Shown one piece after another: positions 1 through 6,048 of a DNA stretch of 8,163 bases (the stretch's first letter is position 1; every line of letters begins with the position of its first letter). The position numbers were made by a program, and so were the translations under genes. Under the pieces are notes generated by a model. It ran no database searches. It was not told the DNA's origin and saw only the letters and a list, made by a program, of their open reading frames with translations. This DNA is from Chromatiales bacterium (GTDB taxonomy: Bacteria > Pseudomonadota > Gammaproteobacteria > Chromatiales > Chromatiaceae). The DNA lies in NCBI GenBank assembly GCA_024762485.1, contig JANTHH010000122.1:1-8163 (forward strand). Direction: 5' to 3'.

Positions 1-1171
1 TGGCACCGCCTGCCCGCTGCTCCAGCCGCAGCCAGCCGTAACGGCCTTCCCGGGCGTTGTAGAGGCTCTCCAGCGACGGCGTCGCCGTGCCGAGCACCAC
101 CGGGCAGGCAGCACGCTGGGCCCGGACCACGGCCAGATCCCGTGCCGAGTAGCGAAGGCCATCCTGCTGCTTGTAGGACAGGTCGTGCTCCTCGTCCACC
201 AATACCAGGCCGAGGTCCGGCAGCGGCGTGAATACCGCCGAACGGGTGCCGATCACCAGCCGCGCCTGCCCCAGCCTGGCGCGTTGCCAGGCCAGCTCGC
301 GTTCGCGTTCGTTCAGTCCGGAGTGCAGCAGGGCCAGGCCGTCACCCAGACGCGACTCGAATCGCCGCACCAGTTGCGGGGTCAGCGAGATCTCCGGCAC
401 CAGCATCAGCACGGACTGCCCGCCGGCGATCACCTGACCCGCCAGTTGCAGATAGACCTCGGTCTTGCCACTGCCGGTGACGCCGTCGAGCAGAAAGCCG
501 GCGAAGCCACCGAGGGCCCCACTCACCGTGCTGACCGCCGCGGCCTGTTGTTCGTTCAGCGAATGAGCCGCAGCCGCCGGTGGCGATGCGCCGTCCTCCG
601 ATGTCACCAGCTCGCAGGCCTCGACCAGCCCCTTCTCCCGCAATGAGCGCAATGGCGCGGCGGGATCACCCAGGGCACTGCGCAGCAGCGAGCCGCCCAC
701 CCCGCCGGGGTGCTGCCGCAGGAATTCCACCACCTGGCGTTGCCGGGGCGCACGCGACAACGCATCGTCCGACAAGTCCTCGCCGGCAGGGGTGAGTCGC
801 CAGCCCGCCTCACCCAGGGCATGGGGTGACTCGCCCCGGCGCAACCGCAGCGGCAGCGCCTGGGTCAGGACTTCCCCGGGCGGATGATGGTAATAACGGG
901 CGGTCCACTGGAGAAACCCAAGGTGGTCCGCCTCAAACAGGGGCTCTGCGTCGAGCAGGGCCTCGGCCGCACGCAGGCGGGCGGTGGGCACGGCCGCCGA
1001 TGCGGCCACGGCCACCAGCAGGCCACAGCGCCGGCCGCGGCCGAAGGGCACCATGACGCGCACCCCCGGGCACAGATCGCCGGGATCGACTCCCGGTGGC
1101 GGCAGGTAGTCGAAAAGGGTTTCGAGCGGCGCAGCCAGCGCCACCCGGAGGATCGGGGGGTGGCCGCTCAT
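1..1171 (-). CDS. priA: Primosomal protein N' (replication restart helicase PriA), N-terminal 390 residues, cut by window edge
   Basis: PriA is a 3'-to-5' superfamily-2 DNA helicase that recognises stalled forks and reloads the replisome. Translated from ATG 1171-1169, the frame stays open to base 1. An N-terminal 3'-end-binding domain covers about residues 7-100 (VMVPFGRGRR at 39-48). A winged-helix-like part lies at about 125-200. The first helicase lobe carries Walker A GVTGSGKTE (230-238, Lys236), the DEEH box (326-329) and GTATPSLES (361-369). These fall within about seven residues of the E. coli PriA positions as I recall them, so the start is well supported. AGGGGG at 1183-1178 sits six bases before the ATG as ribosome-binding site. 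The family is about 730 residues long, so the zinc-binding region and second helicase lobe lie beyond the left edge. Its 5' region contains DnaA-box-like sites. Identification is secure. Confidence 0.97.
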   Translation of the reverse strand, partial: MSGHPPILRVALAAPLETLFDYLPPPGVDPGDLCPGVRVMVPFGRGRRCGLLVAVAASAAVPTARLRAAEALLDAEPLFEADHLGFLQWTARYYHHPPGEVLTQALPLRLRRGESPHALGEAGWRLTPAGEDLSDDALSRAPRQRQVVEFLRQHPGGVGGSLLRSALGDPAAPLRSLREKGLVEACELVTSEDGASPPAAAAHSLNEQQAAAVSTVSGALGGFAGFLLDGVTGSGKTEVYLQLAGQVIAGGQSVLMLVPEISLTPQLVRRFESRLGDGLALLHSGLNERERELAWQRARLGQARLVIGTRSAVFTPLPDLGLVLVDEEHDLSYKQQDGLRYSARDLAVVRAQRAACPVVLGTATPSLESLYNAREGRYGWLRLEQRAGGA

Positions 1172-1239
1172 CGACCGCCCCCTGCCGACAATCCAGTCAT
1201 TTAATTCCCGACGCCGACCGCGAAATCCGGGCCCGGTGG

Positions 1240-1274
1240 TTTTCCACAGAAGCTGTGGATAACTCTGTGGAGTA
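1240..1274. promoter_or_regulatory. Cluster of DnaA-box-like 9-mers
   Basis: TGTGGATAA at 1254-1262 is the exact complement of TTATCCACA, the high-affinity E. coli DnaA box. TTTTCCACA at 1240-1248 (plus strand) differs from the consensus TTATNCACA at one base. The complement of 1266-1274, TACTCCACA, differs at two. The first two sites face each other in an inverted repeat, TCCACAG-AAG-CTGTGGA (1243-1259). The second and third share CTGTGGA as a direct repeat 12 bases apart. The cluster lies 69 to 103 bases upstream of the priA start. The sequence matches are direct observation; DnaA binding and its purpose (control of priA, or part of an origin) are inference. Confidence 0.6.
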
Positions 1275-1300
1275 AGTCACCGGAGACGGCCTCAGGCCCC

Positions 1301-1400
1301 ATGAATAAAGACATTTCATTAATTTGACAATTTTTTGATCAAAAATAATAAGTTCATTTATAACAATGAGTTACGATATTTCATGAGATGCTAATTGACT
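1301..1400. other. AT-rich tract, possible DNA-unwinding or promoter region
   Basis: Only 22 of these 100 bases are G or C, against a strongly GC-rich background on both sides. It contains the perfect 14-base palindrome TTTTTGATCAAAAA (1332-1345) and, read on the minus strand, TTATTATTTTTGATC, which resembles the AT-rich 13-mers of E. coli oriC in composition. A plus-strand promoter could use TTGATC (1335-1340) and TATAAC (1359-1364) at 18-base spacing. A TTGACA at 1324-1329 lacks a good partner. It lies between the two consensus DnaA boxes. Strand separation, nucleoid-protein binding or promoter activity are all possible, and the sequence alone cannot decide. Confidence 0.45.
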
Positions 1401-1445
1401 GCCTTCACCGCCCCTGATCCCGACGTCGACAGCAGCATCGGGTGG

Positions 1446-1454
1446 TGTGCATAA
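1446..1454 (-). promoter_or_regulatory. Second consensus DnaA box
   Basis: TGTGCATAA is the complement of TTATGCACA, a full match to the consensus TTATNCACA. It has the same orientation as the perfect box at 1254-1262 and lies on the other side of the AT-rich tract. With eight fixed bases, about 0.015 matches are expected in 500 bases counting both strands at even base composition, so two in this gap are unlikely by chance. Binding itself is not shown. Confidence 0.45.
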
Positions 1455-1613
1455 ATGCCGAAAAAGATCTTGTCAATGCTTGACATCCGCTTTTTTCTCC
1501 ACCAGAGGGCGAGGGAAAACCCATCCACCTATCCGTTGATCATCGACGCCGTGCTGCCGACAGACCCCGCCAGACAAGGCGCACATCCGTCACCCCTTGT
1601 CATATGGGCGTGC

Positions 1614-1642
1614 TTGAACCCCATTCCCATCTATGACATAAC
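1614..1642 (+). promoter_or_regulatory. Probable promoter of the HNH/fructosamine-kinase unit
   Basis: TTGAAC (1614-1619) and CATAAC (1637-1642) are separated by exactly 17 bases. Each matches the sigma-70 consensus at four of six positions. Transcription would start near 1649, leaving a leader of about 20 bases before the GTG at 1669. No better pair occurs close upstream. The call rests on spacing and position, and the boxes are individually weak. Confidence 0.4.
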
Positions 1643-1668
1643 TTTGAAAACGCGCCAGGGATACCCGT

Positions 1669-2268
1669 GTGATGGTCAGCCTCGTACAACAGATCCTGCG
1701 TACCGATGCCGCCGGCATGCCGATGGAATGGATAGACTTCCGCCAGGCAGTCAAGCTCCATGCCCTCGGCCAGATCGCCTATACCTGCGGTGACCCCCTG
1801 TTCCGCCTGCACGGCGGCATCAATGCCCACACACATCGCCGCAGCCAACTCGTCCTGCATTCGATCATCGCCACCCATGGCAACAACCGGGCGCTGCAGA
1901 AGCTGCGGGACAACTACACCCCGCCACTCAACAATCACACCCTGTTCCAGCGCGACGATCACCTCTGTCTCTATTGCGGCGAGCATTTCAGCCGGCATGG
2001 CCTGTCCCGCGATCATGTGACGCCGGTCAGCCAGGGCGGGCCGGACATCTGGACCAACGTGGTCACTGCCTGTATCCGCTGCAACACCCACAAGGCGGGG
2101 CGCACGCCCGAGCAGGCGGGGATGCAGCTGCTGGCCATCCCCTTCGCCCCGACCCACGCCGAGTATATCTATCTGCAGGGCCGTCACATCCTCGCCGACC
2201 AGATGGCCTTCCTGCGCGCCCATTTTCCCCGCAGCAGTCCGCTGCACGAACGCCTGGTTCGTCACTGA
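1669..2268 (+). CDS. HNH endonuclease family protein
   Basis: A 199-residue protein with a zinc-framed HNH nuclease core in its middle. CLYC (100-103) and CIRC (135-138) are the two CxxC knuckles. RDHV (114-117) supplies the likely catalytic His116, and WTN (128-130) the conserved Asn130. HNH proteins of this kind cut or nick DNA using a single metal ion. The true substrate of this one cannot be told from sequence. The first 95 residues carry no domain I recognise, and the C-terminus (about 150-199) has no recognisable motif. Translation may begin at GTG 1669 or at the ATG immediately after it (1672). AGGG at 1657-1660 is a modest ribosome-binding site. The gene ends nine bases before the fructosamine-kinase gene, so the two are probably cotranscribed. 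No methylase, phage or intron neighbour is seen, which argues against a restriction or homing role. Confidence 0.85.
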   Translation: MMVSLVQQILRTDAAGMPMEWIDFRQAVKLHALGQIAYTCGDPLFRLHGGINAHTHRRSQLVLHSIIATHGNNRALQKLRDNYTPPLNNHTLFQRDDHLCLYCGEHFSRHGLSRDHVTPVSQGGPDIWTNVVTACIRCNTHKAGRTPEQAGMQLLAIPFAPTHAEYIYLQGRHILADQMAFLRAHFPRSSPLHERLVRH

Positions 2269-2277
2269 GCCCGGCCG

Positions 2278-3156
2278 ATGAGAGACTGGCAACGTATCGC
2301 CCGCCATATCAGCCAGGCATCGGGGAGCCCCTTCGTGCCGGATACCGTCCAGGAACTGGGCGGCGGCTGCATCAACCGGGCGGTGCAACTCGGCGATGGC
2401 CGGCAGAGCTGGTTCGTCAAACTCAATCGCGCCAGCCTGTTCGACATGTTCGAGGCCGAATTCGAGGGACTCAACGAGATTGATGCCAGCAACAGCATTC
2501 GCGTGCCGCGTCCGTTGTGTGTCGGCACCACCGGCAGCGAGGCGTACATCGTACTCGAACACCTCGATCTCGGTCCCGCCAGGAATGGGCAGGCGAAGGC
2601 CGGTGAACAACTCGCCGCCATGCACCGCCACCATGCCGGGCACTACGGCTGGCACCGCGACAACACCATCGGTGCCACTCCACAGCCCAACGACTGGACC
2701 GCCGAATGGCCGACCTTCTGGCGCCTGCACCGGCTGGGGGCGCAGCTCGAACTGGCCGCGCGCAATGGCCACGGCGGCCATCTCCAGCAACTGGGGGAGA
2801 AACTGCTTGAGGCCGTCCCCGCCCTGCTCGATCACGCACCGCAGCCATCGTTGATCCACGGCGACCTGTGGGGGGGCAACATGGCCTTCGATGCCCAGGG
2901 GGAACCCGTGATCTTCGATCCGGCCACCTACTACGGTGACCGCGAGGCGGAGATCGCCATGACCGAACTGTTCGGTGGTTTCGAGTCCGAATTCTACGCC
3001 GCCTATAACGCCACCTGGCCTCTCGACCCGGGCTACCCGACCCGCAAGCAGCTCTACAACCTCTACCACGTGCTCAATCACCTGAACCTGTTCGGCAGCG
3101 GCTACAAGCCCCAGGCAATCGGGCTGATGGAGGGCCTGCTGAGCACCGTGCATTGA
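2278..3156 (+). CDS. Fructosamine kinase family protein (ketosamine-3-kinase-like)
   Basis: A 292-residue cytoplasmic kinase of the fructosamine/ketosamine-3-kinase family (E. coli YniA type). Members phosphorylate sugars attached to protein amines so that the adduct falls off, repairing glycation. Visible elements are the glycine-rich LGGGCIN (27-33), FVKLN with the probable ATP-binding Lys48 (46-50), FEAEFEGL (58-65), the hinge VLEHLDLG (92-99), the catalytic loop HGDLWGGN (194-201; Asp196 base, Asn201 metal ligand), the metal-binding DPATYYGDREAE (214-225) and a typical helical C-terminus. Length matches the family's usual 290 or so. It begins nine bases after the HNH gene with no clear ribosome-binding site, suggesting translational coupling. 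It converges on folA with four bases between the stop codons. The family is certain; the exact substrate (ribulosamine, erythrulosamine or a small molecule) is not known. Confidence 0.95.
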   Translation: MRDWQRIARHISQASGSPFVPDTVQELGGGCINRAVQLGDGRQSWFVKLNRASLFDMFEAEFEGLNEIDASNSIRVPRPLCVGTTGSEAYIVLEHLDLGPARNGQAKAGEQLAAMHRHHAGHYGWHRDNTIGATPQPNDWTAEWPTFWRLHRLGAQLELAARNGHGGHLQQLGEKLLEAVPALLDHAPQPSLIHGDLWGGNMAFDAQGEPVIFDPATYYGDREAEIAMTELFGGFESEFYAAYNATWPLDPGYPTRKQLYNLYHVLNHLNLFGSGYKPQAIGLMEGLLSTVH

Positions 3157-3168
3157 GGGCTCAGGCCC
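3132..3168. repeat. Inverted repeat at the convergent gene ends
   Basis: GGGCCTG (3132-3138) pairs perfectly with CAGGCCC (3162-3168). An alternative overlapping stem is CTGAGC (3139-3144) with GCTCAG (3159-3164). It spans the stop codons of the kinase gene and folA, where a two-way hairpin could slow polymerase. There is no run of T on either side, so a standard intrinsic terminator is not supported. Confidence 0.25.
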
Positions 3169-3658
3169 GCTCCAGCGTCAGGAATTGATATCCGAGCGGC
3201 TGCCCTGCCGTCGACGGATGCACCTCGCGGCTCACTGTCCGCCAGGCCTGGCCGTCGTAGGCCGGGAAGTAGGCGTCACCCTCGACCTCGGCATCGATCA
3301 GCGTCAGGTACATGCGCCCGGCCAGGGGGATCGCCTGGGCATAGAGATCGGCGCCGCCGATGATCATCACCTCGTCCGCCAGCTGGCCACCCCGCTCGAT
3401 GGCCTCCTCCAGCGAGGTGGCCAGCAGGGCACCCTCGGCACGATAGCGGGGGTTGCGGCTGACCACGATGTGCGGACGACCGGGCAGCAGCCCCGGCAGC
3501 GACTCCCAGGTCCTGCGCCCCATGATCATGGGCTTGCCCATGGTGATGCGCTTGAAGTGGGCGAGGTCTTCCGGCAGCTGCCAGGGCAGGCGGTTGTCGC
3601 GGCCGATGACATGATTGGCCGCCATGGCCGCGATGAGTGAAACCAGGGGACTGTTCAT
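3161..3658 (-). CDS. folA: Dihydrofolate reductase
   Basis: Reduces dihydrofolate to tetrahydrofolate with NADPH in the cytoplasm, feeding thymidylate, purine, glycine and methionine synthesis. The 165-residue product follows E. coli FolA (159 residues) along its length: VSLIAAMAANHVIG (6-19), the substrate loop LPWQLPEDLAHFKR (24-37) with the proton-relay acid Asp31 (Asp27 in E. coli), MGRRTWESL (46-54), IIGGADLY (99-106) for cofactor binding, and LTLIDAEVEGDAYFP near the C-terminus. The start shown is ATG 3658. ATG 3667 would add three residues (MAA) and has a weak GGGTG upstream, so it is an equal candidate. The open frame reaches back to 3757 inside gap, but that extension resembles no DHFR. 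The gene follows gap on the same strand after 38 (or 29) bases and is probably in its operon. The leader is C-rich with a poor ribosome-binding site, hinting at low translation. Confidence 0.96.
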   Translation of the reverse strand: MNSPLVSLIAAMAANHVIGRDNRLPWQLPEDLAHFKRITMGKPMIMGRRTWESLPGLLPGRPHIVVSRNPRYRAEGALLATSLEEAIERGGQLADEVMIIGGADLYAQAIPLAGRMYLTLIDAEVEGDAYFPAYDGQAWRTVSREVHPSTAGQPLGYQFLTLERA

Positions 3659-3696
3659 GGCGGCCATGGTAGCACCCGGGCCGGGAGGCGGAGGTA

Positions 3697-4698
3697 CTAG
3701 GTGAGCAGGCGGACCACCTTGTCGGCCAGTTCCATCATGCGGTTCACATAGCCCCACTCGTTGTCATACCAGGCCAGCACCTTGACCTGGGTTCCATCCA
3801 CCACCAGGGTGGAGGGTGCGTCGACGATGGCCGAGCGTGGATCGTCACGGTAGTCGACCGACACCAGCGGCCGTTCCTCGTAGCCGAGGATGCCCGCGAG
3901 CGGCCCCAGTGCCGCCTGCTTGAAGTGGCCATTGATCTCCTCGGCTGTCACCTGCTGGTTGGCCTCGAAGACGAAATCCACCAACGAGGCATTGAGCAGG
4001 GGCACGCGGATCGCCAGGCCGTTTAGACGCCCCTGGAGTTCGGGGAATATCTGGGTGATGGCCTTGGCCGAACCGGTGGTGGTGGGTATCAGCGACTCGC
4101 CGCAGGCACGCGCCCGGCGCAGGTCCTTGTGTCCCTTGTCGACGATGGTCTGTGTATTGGTGATGTCGTGGATGGTGGTCATGCTGCCGTGCACGATACC
4201 GACCTGCTCGTGCATCACCTTGACCACGGGCGCCAGGCAGTTGGTGGTGCAGGAGGCGGCCGTCAGCAGATGATGCGATGCCGGGTCGTACTGGTCGTCG
4301 TTGATGCCGTAGACCACGTTCAGGGCCCCGGATACCGGCGCAGCGACGATGACCTTCTTCACGCCCTGGTCGAAGTAGGCCTGCAACTGCTCCACCTTGC
4401 GGAACCGCCCGGTGGCCTCGATGACCACATCGCAGCCGGACCAGTCTGTCTCCCCGATGGCCGCATGCGAACTGTAGGCGATGGGCGTGTCGTCGATGTG
4501 CAGGGCGCCGTCAGCTGCCGCACACTCCGGCCCGAAACGACCGTGTACCGAATCGAACTTCAACAGATGGGCGGAGGCCGCCGCGTCACAGCTGATCTCG
4601 TTGATCTGCACGAACTGCAGAGCCGGGTTGCCCCACGCCGCCCGCAGCCCCAGCCGGCCCATGCGGCCAAAACCGTTGATACCGATACGTCCTGCCAT
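3697..4698 (-). CDS. gap: Glyceraldehyde-3-phosphate dehydrogenase, ArsJ-associated type
   Basis: A 333-residue phosphorylating GAPDH, converting glyceraldehyde 3-phosphate, NAD and phosphate to 1,3-bisphosphoglycerate. The Rossmann motif GINGFGRMGR is at 6-15, the catalytic-site stretch ASCTTNCLAP at 148-157 with nucleophile Cys150, base His177, and the C-terminal WYDNEWGY at 310-317. Several stretches differ from glycolytic GAPDH and match, as I recall them, the group encoded beside the arsenate permease-like gene arsJ: HLLKFDSVHGRF (44-55), IHDITNTQ (176-183), RVPLLNASLVDFVFE (231-245) and DYRDDPRSAIVDAPSTLVVDG (282-302). In that pathway the enzyme uses arsenate to make 1-arseno-3-phosphoglycerate, which ArsJ exports. 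No arsJ or arsR lies in the window, so an ordinary metabolic role remains possible. GGAGG at 4710-4706 lies seven bases before the ATG. It is divergent from purT and followed closely by folA. Confidence 0.95.
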   Translation of the reverse strand: MAGRIGINGFGRMGRLGLRAAWGNPALQFVQINEISCDAAASAHLLKFDSVHGRFGPECAAADGALHIDDTPIAYSSHAAIGETDWSGCDVVIEATGRFRKVEQLQAYFDQGVKKVIVAAPVSGALNVVYGINDDQYDPASHHLLTAASCTTNCLAPVVKVMHEQVGIVHGSMTTIHDITNTQTIVDKGHKDLRRARACGESLIPTTTGSAKAITQIFPELQGRLNGLAIRVPLLNASLVDFVFEANQQVTAEEINGHFKQAALGPLAGILGYEERPLVSVDYRDDPRSAIVDAPSTLVVDGTQVKVLAWYDNEWGYVNRMMELADKVVRLLT

Positions 4699-4778
4699 CC
4701 TGATACCTCCGCCGAGAAAATCCTTAATCCTACGGGCGGCCGATGACAGCCAGGTAACAGTCGCCGGCCCCTGACTCG

Positions 4779-4807
4779 TCGAATGGCCACCCTAACGGGT
4801 GCATAAT
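4779..4807 (+). promoter_or_regulatory. Possible purT promoter
   Basis: CATAAT at 4802-4807 matches the sigma-70 -10 box at five of six positions and is directly preceded by TG. The element 17 bases upstream, TCGAAT (4779-4784), matches the -35 box at only three positions. The resulting leader would be about 30 bases. It lies in the 144-base gap between the divergent gap and purT genes. I see no convincing promoter for gap in the opposite direction, and no PurR-type operator. Confidence 0.4.
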
Positions 4808-4842
4808 ACGCCGTTCACCATCCTCGCACAGGGAGCCCCGCC

Positions 4843-6048
4843 ATGAAGATCGGCACACCGCTTTCCCCTTCTGCGCTGCGCGTCATGTTGCTGGGCAGCG
4901 GCGAACTCGGCAAGGAGGTCATCATCGCCCTGCAGCGCCTCGGTATCGAGGTGATCGCCGTCGACCGTTACCCGAACGCACCGGGCCACCAGGTCGCCCA
5001 CCGCGCCCACACCATCGACATGGCCGATGCCGGTGCACTGCGCACCCTGGTGGAAAAGGAGCGACCACACCTGATCGTGCCCGAGATCGAGGCCATCGCC
5101 ACTGACGAGCTGGCGCGCATCGAGCGCGACGGCCTGGCCGAGGTGATCCCCACCGCGCTCGCCACCGAACTGACCATGAACCGCGAGGGCATACGCCGGC
5201 TCGCCGCCGAGGACCTGGGGCTTCCCACCTCGCGCTATGCGTTCGCCAACAGTCTCGACGAGGTGCGCGCCGCCATCGACAGCGGCATCGGCTATCCCTG
5301 CATCGTCAAGCCGGTGATGTCATCCTCCGGCAAGGGCCAGTCGCTGCTGCGCAGTGCCGCTGACCTGAACAGCGCCTGGGACCATGCCCGTGACGGCAGC
5401 CGGGTCGATCGTGGTCGGGTAATTGTCGAACAGATGATCGATTTCGATTACGAGATCACCCTGCTCACAGTGCGTGCGCAGGCGGCCGACGGGGGCATCG
5501 GCACCCATTTCTGCGAGCCCATCGGCCACCGCCAGGAACAGGGGGACTACGTGGAGAGCTGGCAGCCCCAGCCGATGAGCGAGACGGCACTGAGCCGCGC
5601 CCATGACATGGCCCGCAAGGTCACCGAGGCACTCGGTGGGCGCGGACTGTTTGGCGTCGAGCTGTTCGTCAGGGGCGACCAGGTGTGGTTCAGCGAGGTC
5701 AGCCCCCGGCCCCACGACACCGGCATGGTCACCCTGACCACCCAGCACCAGAACGAATTCGAACTGCATGCCCGTGCGGTACTTGGTCTGCCGGTGGACA
5801 CCCGCCTGCGCAATGCCGGGGCCTCGGCGGTGATCTATGGCGGGCTCGACGAAAAGGCCATTGCCTTTGAAGACGTCGAGCAGGCCCTGGCCGTACCCGG
5901 CAGCGACCTGCGCCTGTTTGGCAAGCCGGAGTCCTATGTCCGCCGTCGCATGGGCGTCGCCCTGGCCTACGGCGACGAGGTGGAAGACTGCCGGGAACGG
6001 GCCCGGCTCGTCGCTGCGCGGGTGCGGCCGGTATCCTCCAGCAACTAG
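4843..6048 (+). CDS. purT: Formate-dependent phosphoribosylglycinamide formyltransferase (GAR transformylase 2)
   Basis: PurT performs the third step of purine synthesis in the cytoplasm, making formyl-GAR from GAR, formate and ATP through formyl phosphate, so it needs no folate. The 401-residue product has the ATP-grasp layout: N-terminal dinucleotide-like fold LGSGELGKE (17-25), IVPEIEAIATDEL (78-90), NREGIRRLAAEDLGLPTS (113-130), the ATP-binding strand CIVKPVMSSSGKGQS (153-167; Lys156 and the SSSGKGQ loop), EQMIDFDYEITLLT (196-209), and SEVSPRPHDTGMVT (284-297) with metal and phosphate ligands. KPESYVRRRMGVALA (361-375) closes the active site. E. coli PurT has 392 residues and similar motif positions. 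GGGAG at 4831-4835 lies seven bases before the ATG. The stop codon overlaps that of the convergent thioredoxin-like gene. Whether the genome also has the folate-dependent PurN cannot be seen here. Confidence 0.97.
   Translation: MKIGTPLSPSALRVMLLGSGELGKEVIIALQRLGIEVIAVDRYPNAPGHQVAHRAHTIDMADAGALRTLVEKERPHLIVPEIEAIATDELARIERDGLAEVIPTALATELTMNREGIRRLAAEDLGLPTSRYAFANSLDEVRAAIDSGIGYPCIVKPVMSSSGKGQSLLRSAADLNSAWDHARDGSRVDRGRVIVEQMIDFDYEITLLTVRAQAADGGIGTHFCEPIGHRQEQGDYVESWQPQPMSETALSRAHDMARKVTEALGGRGLFGVELFVRGDQVWFSEVSPRPHDTGMVTLTTQHQNEFELHARAVLGLPVDTRLRNAGASAVIYGGLDEKAIAFEDVEQALAVPGSDLRLFGKPESYVRRRMGVALAYGDEVEDCRERARLVAARVRPVSSSN

Larger units (their letters stand above)
1172..1668. other. Intergenic region between priA and the HNH gene
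   Basis: This 497-base gap separates two divergently transcribed genes. I find no convincing gene in it. ATG-led frames at 1301 (MNKDISLI) and 1366 (MSYDIS) stop at once and lack a ribosome-binding site. A frame starting at 1455 runs 125 bases into the HNH gene and resembles no family I know. The gap holds DnaA-box-like sites at 1240-1274 and 1446-1454, an AT-rich tract at 1301-1400, a small inverted repeat TGTCAA-TGC-TTGACA at 1471-1485 and a promoter-like pair at 1614-1642. It is far larger than the other gaps in this window (4 to 208 bases), which suggests a regulatory or replication role. Confidence 0.7.

Noticed and set aside
1301..1386. Short leader-peptide frames MNKDISLI and MSYDIS
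   Set aside because: No ribosome-binding site, no regulatory codon run and no attenuator-like hairpin downstream.
1455..1793. A 112-codon plus-strand frame before the HNH gene
   Set aside because: It runs 125 bases into the HNH gene in another frame, lacks a ribosome-binding site, and its composition does not look like a protein.
1669..2268. HNH gene as a homing endonuclease or part of a restriction system
   Set aside because: No intron or intein host, methyltransferase or phage packaging gene is next to it; the neighbour is a kinase in an apparent operon.
1600..3153. A 517-codon open frame on the minus strand, antisense to the HNH and kinase genes
   Set aside because: It is the exact complement of two well-supported genes with recognisable catalytic motifs, has no family resemblance, and long antisense frames are common in GC-rich coding DNA.
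3659..3757. N-terminal extension of FolA by 33 residues
   Set aside because: The added sequence overlaps the end of gap and is unlike any dihydrofolate reductase; the family homology begins at about residue 5 of the shorter form.
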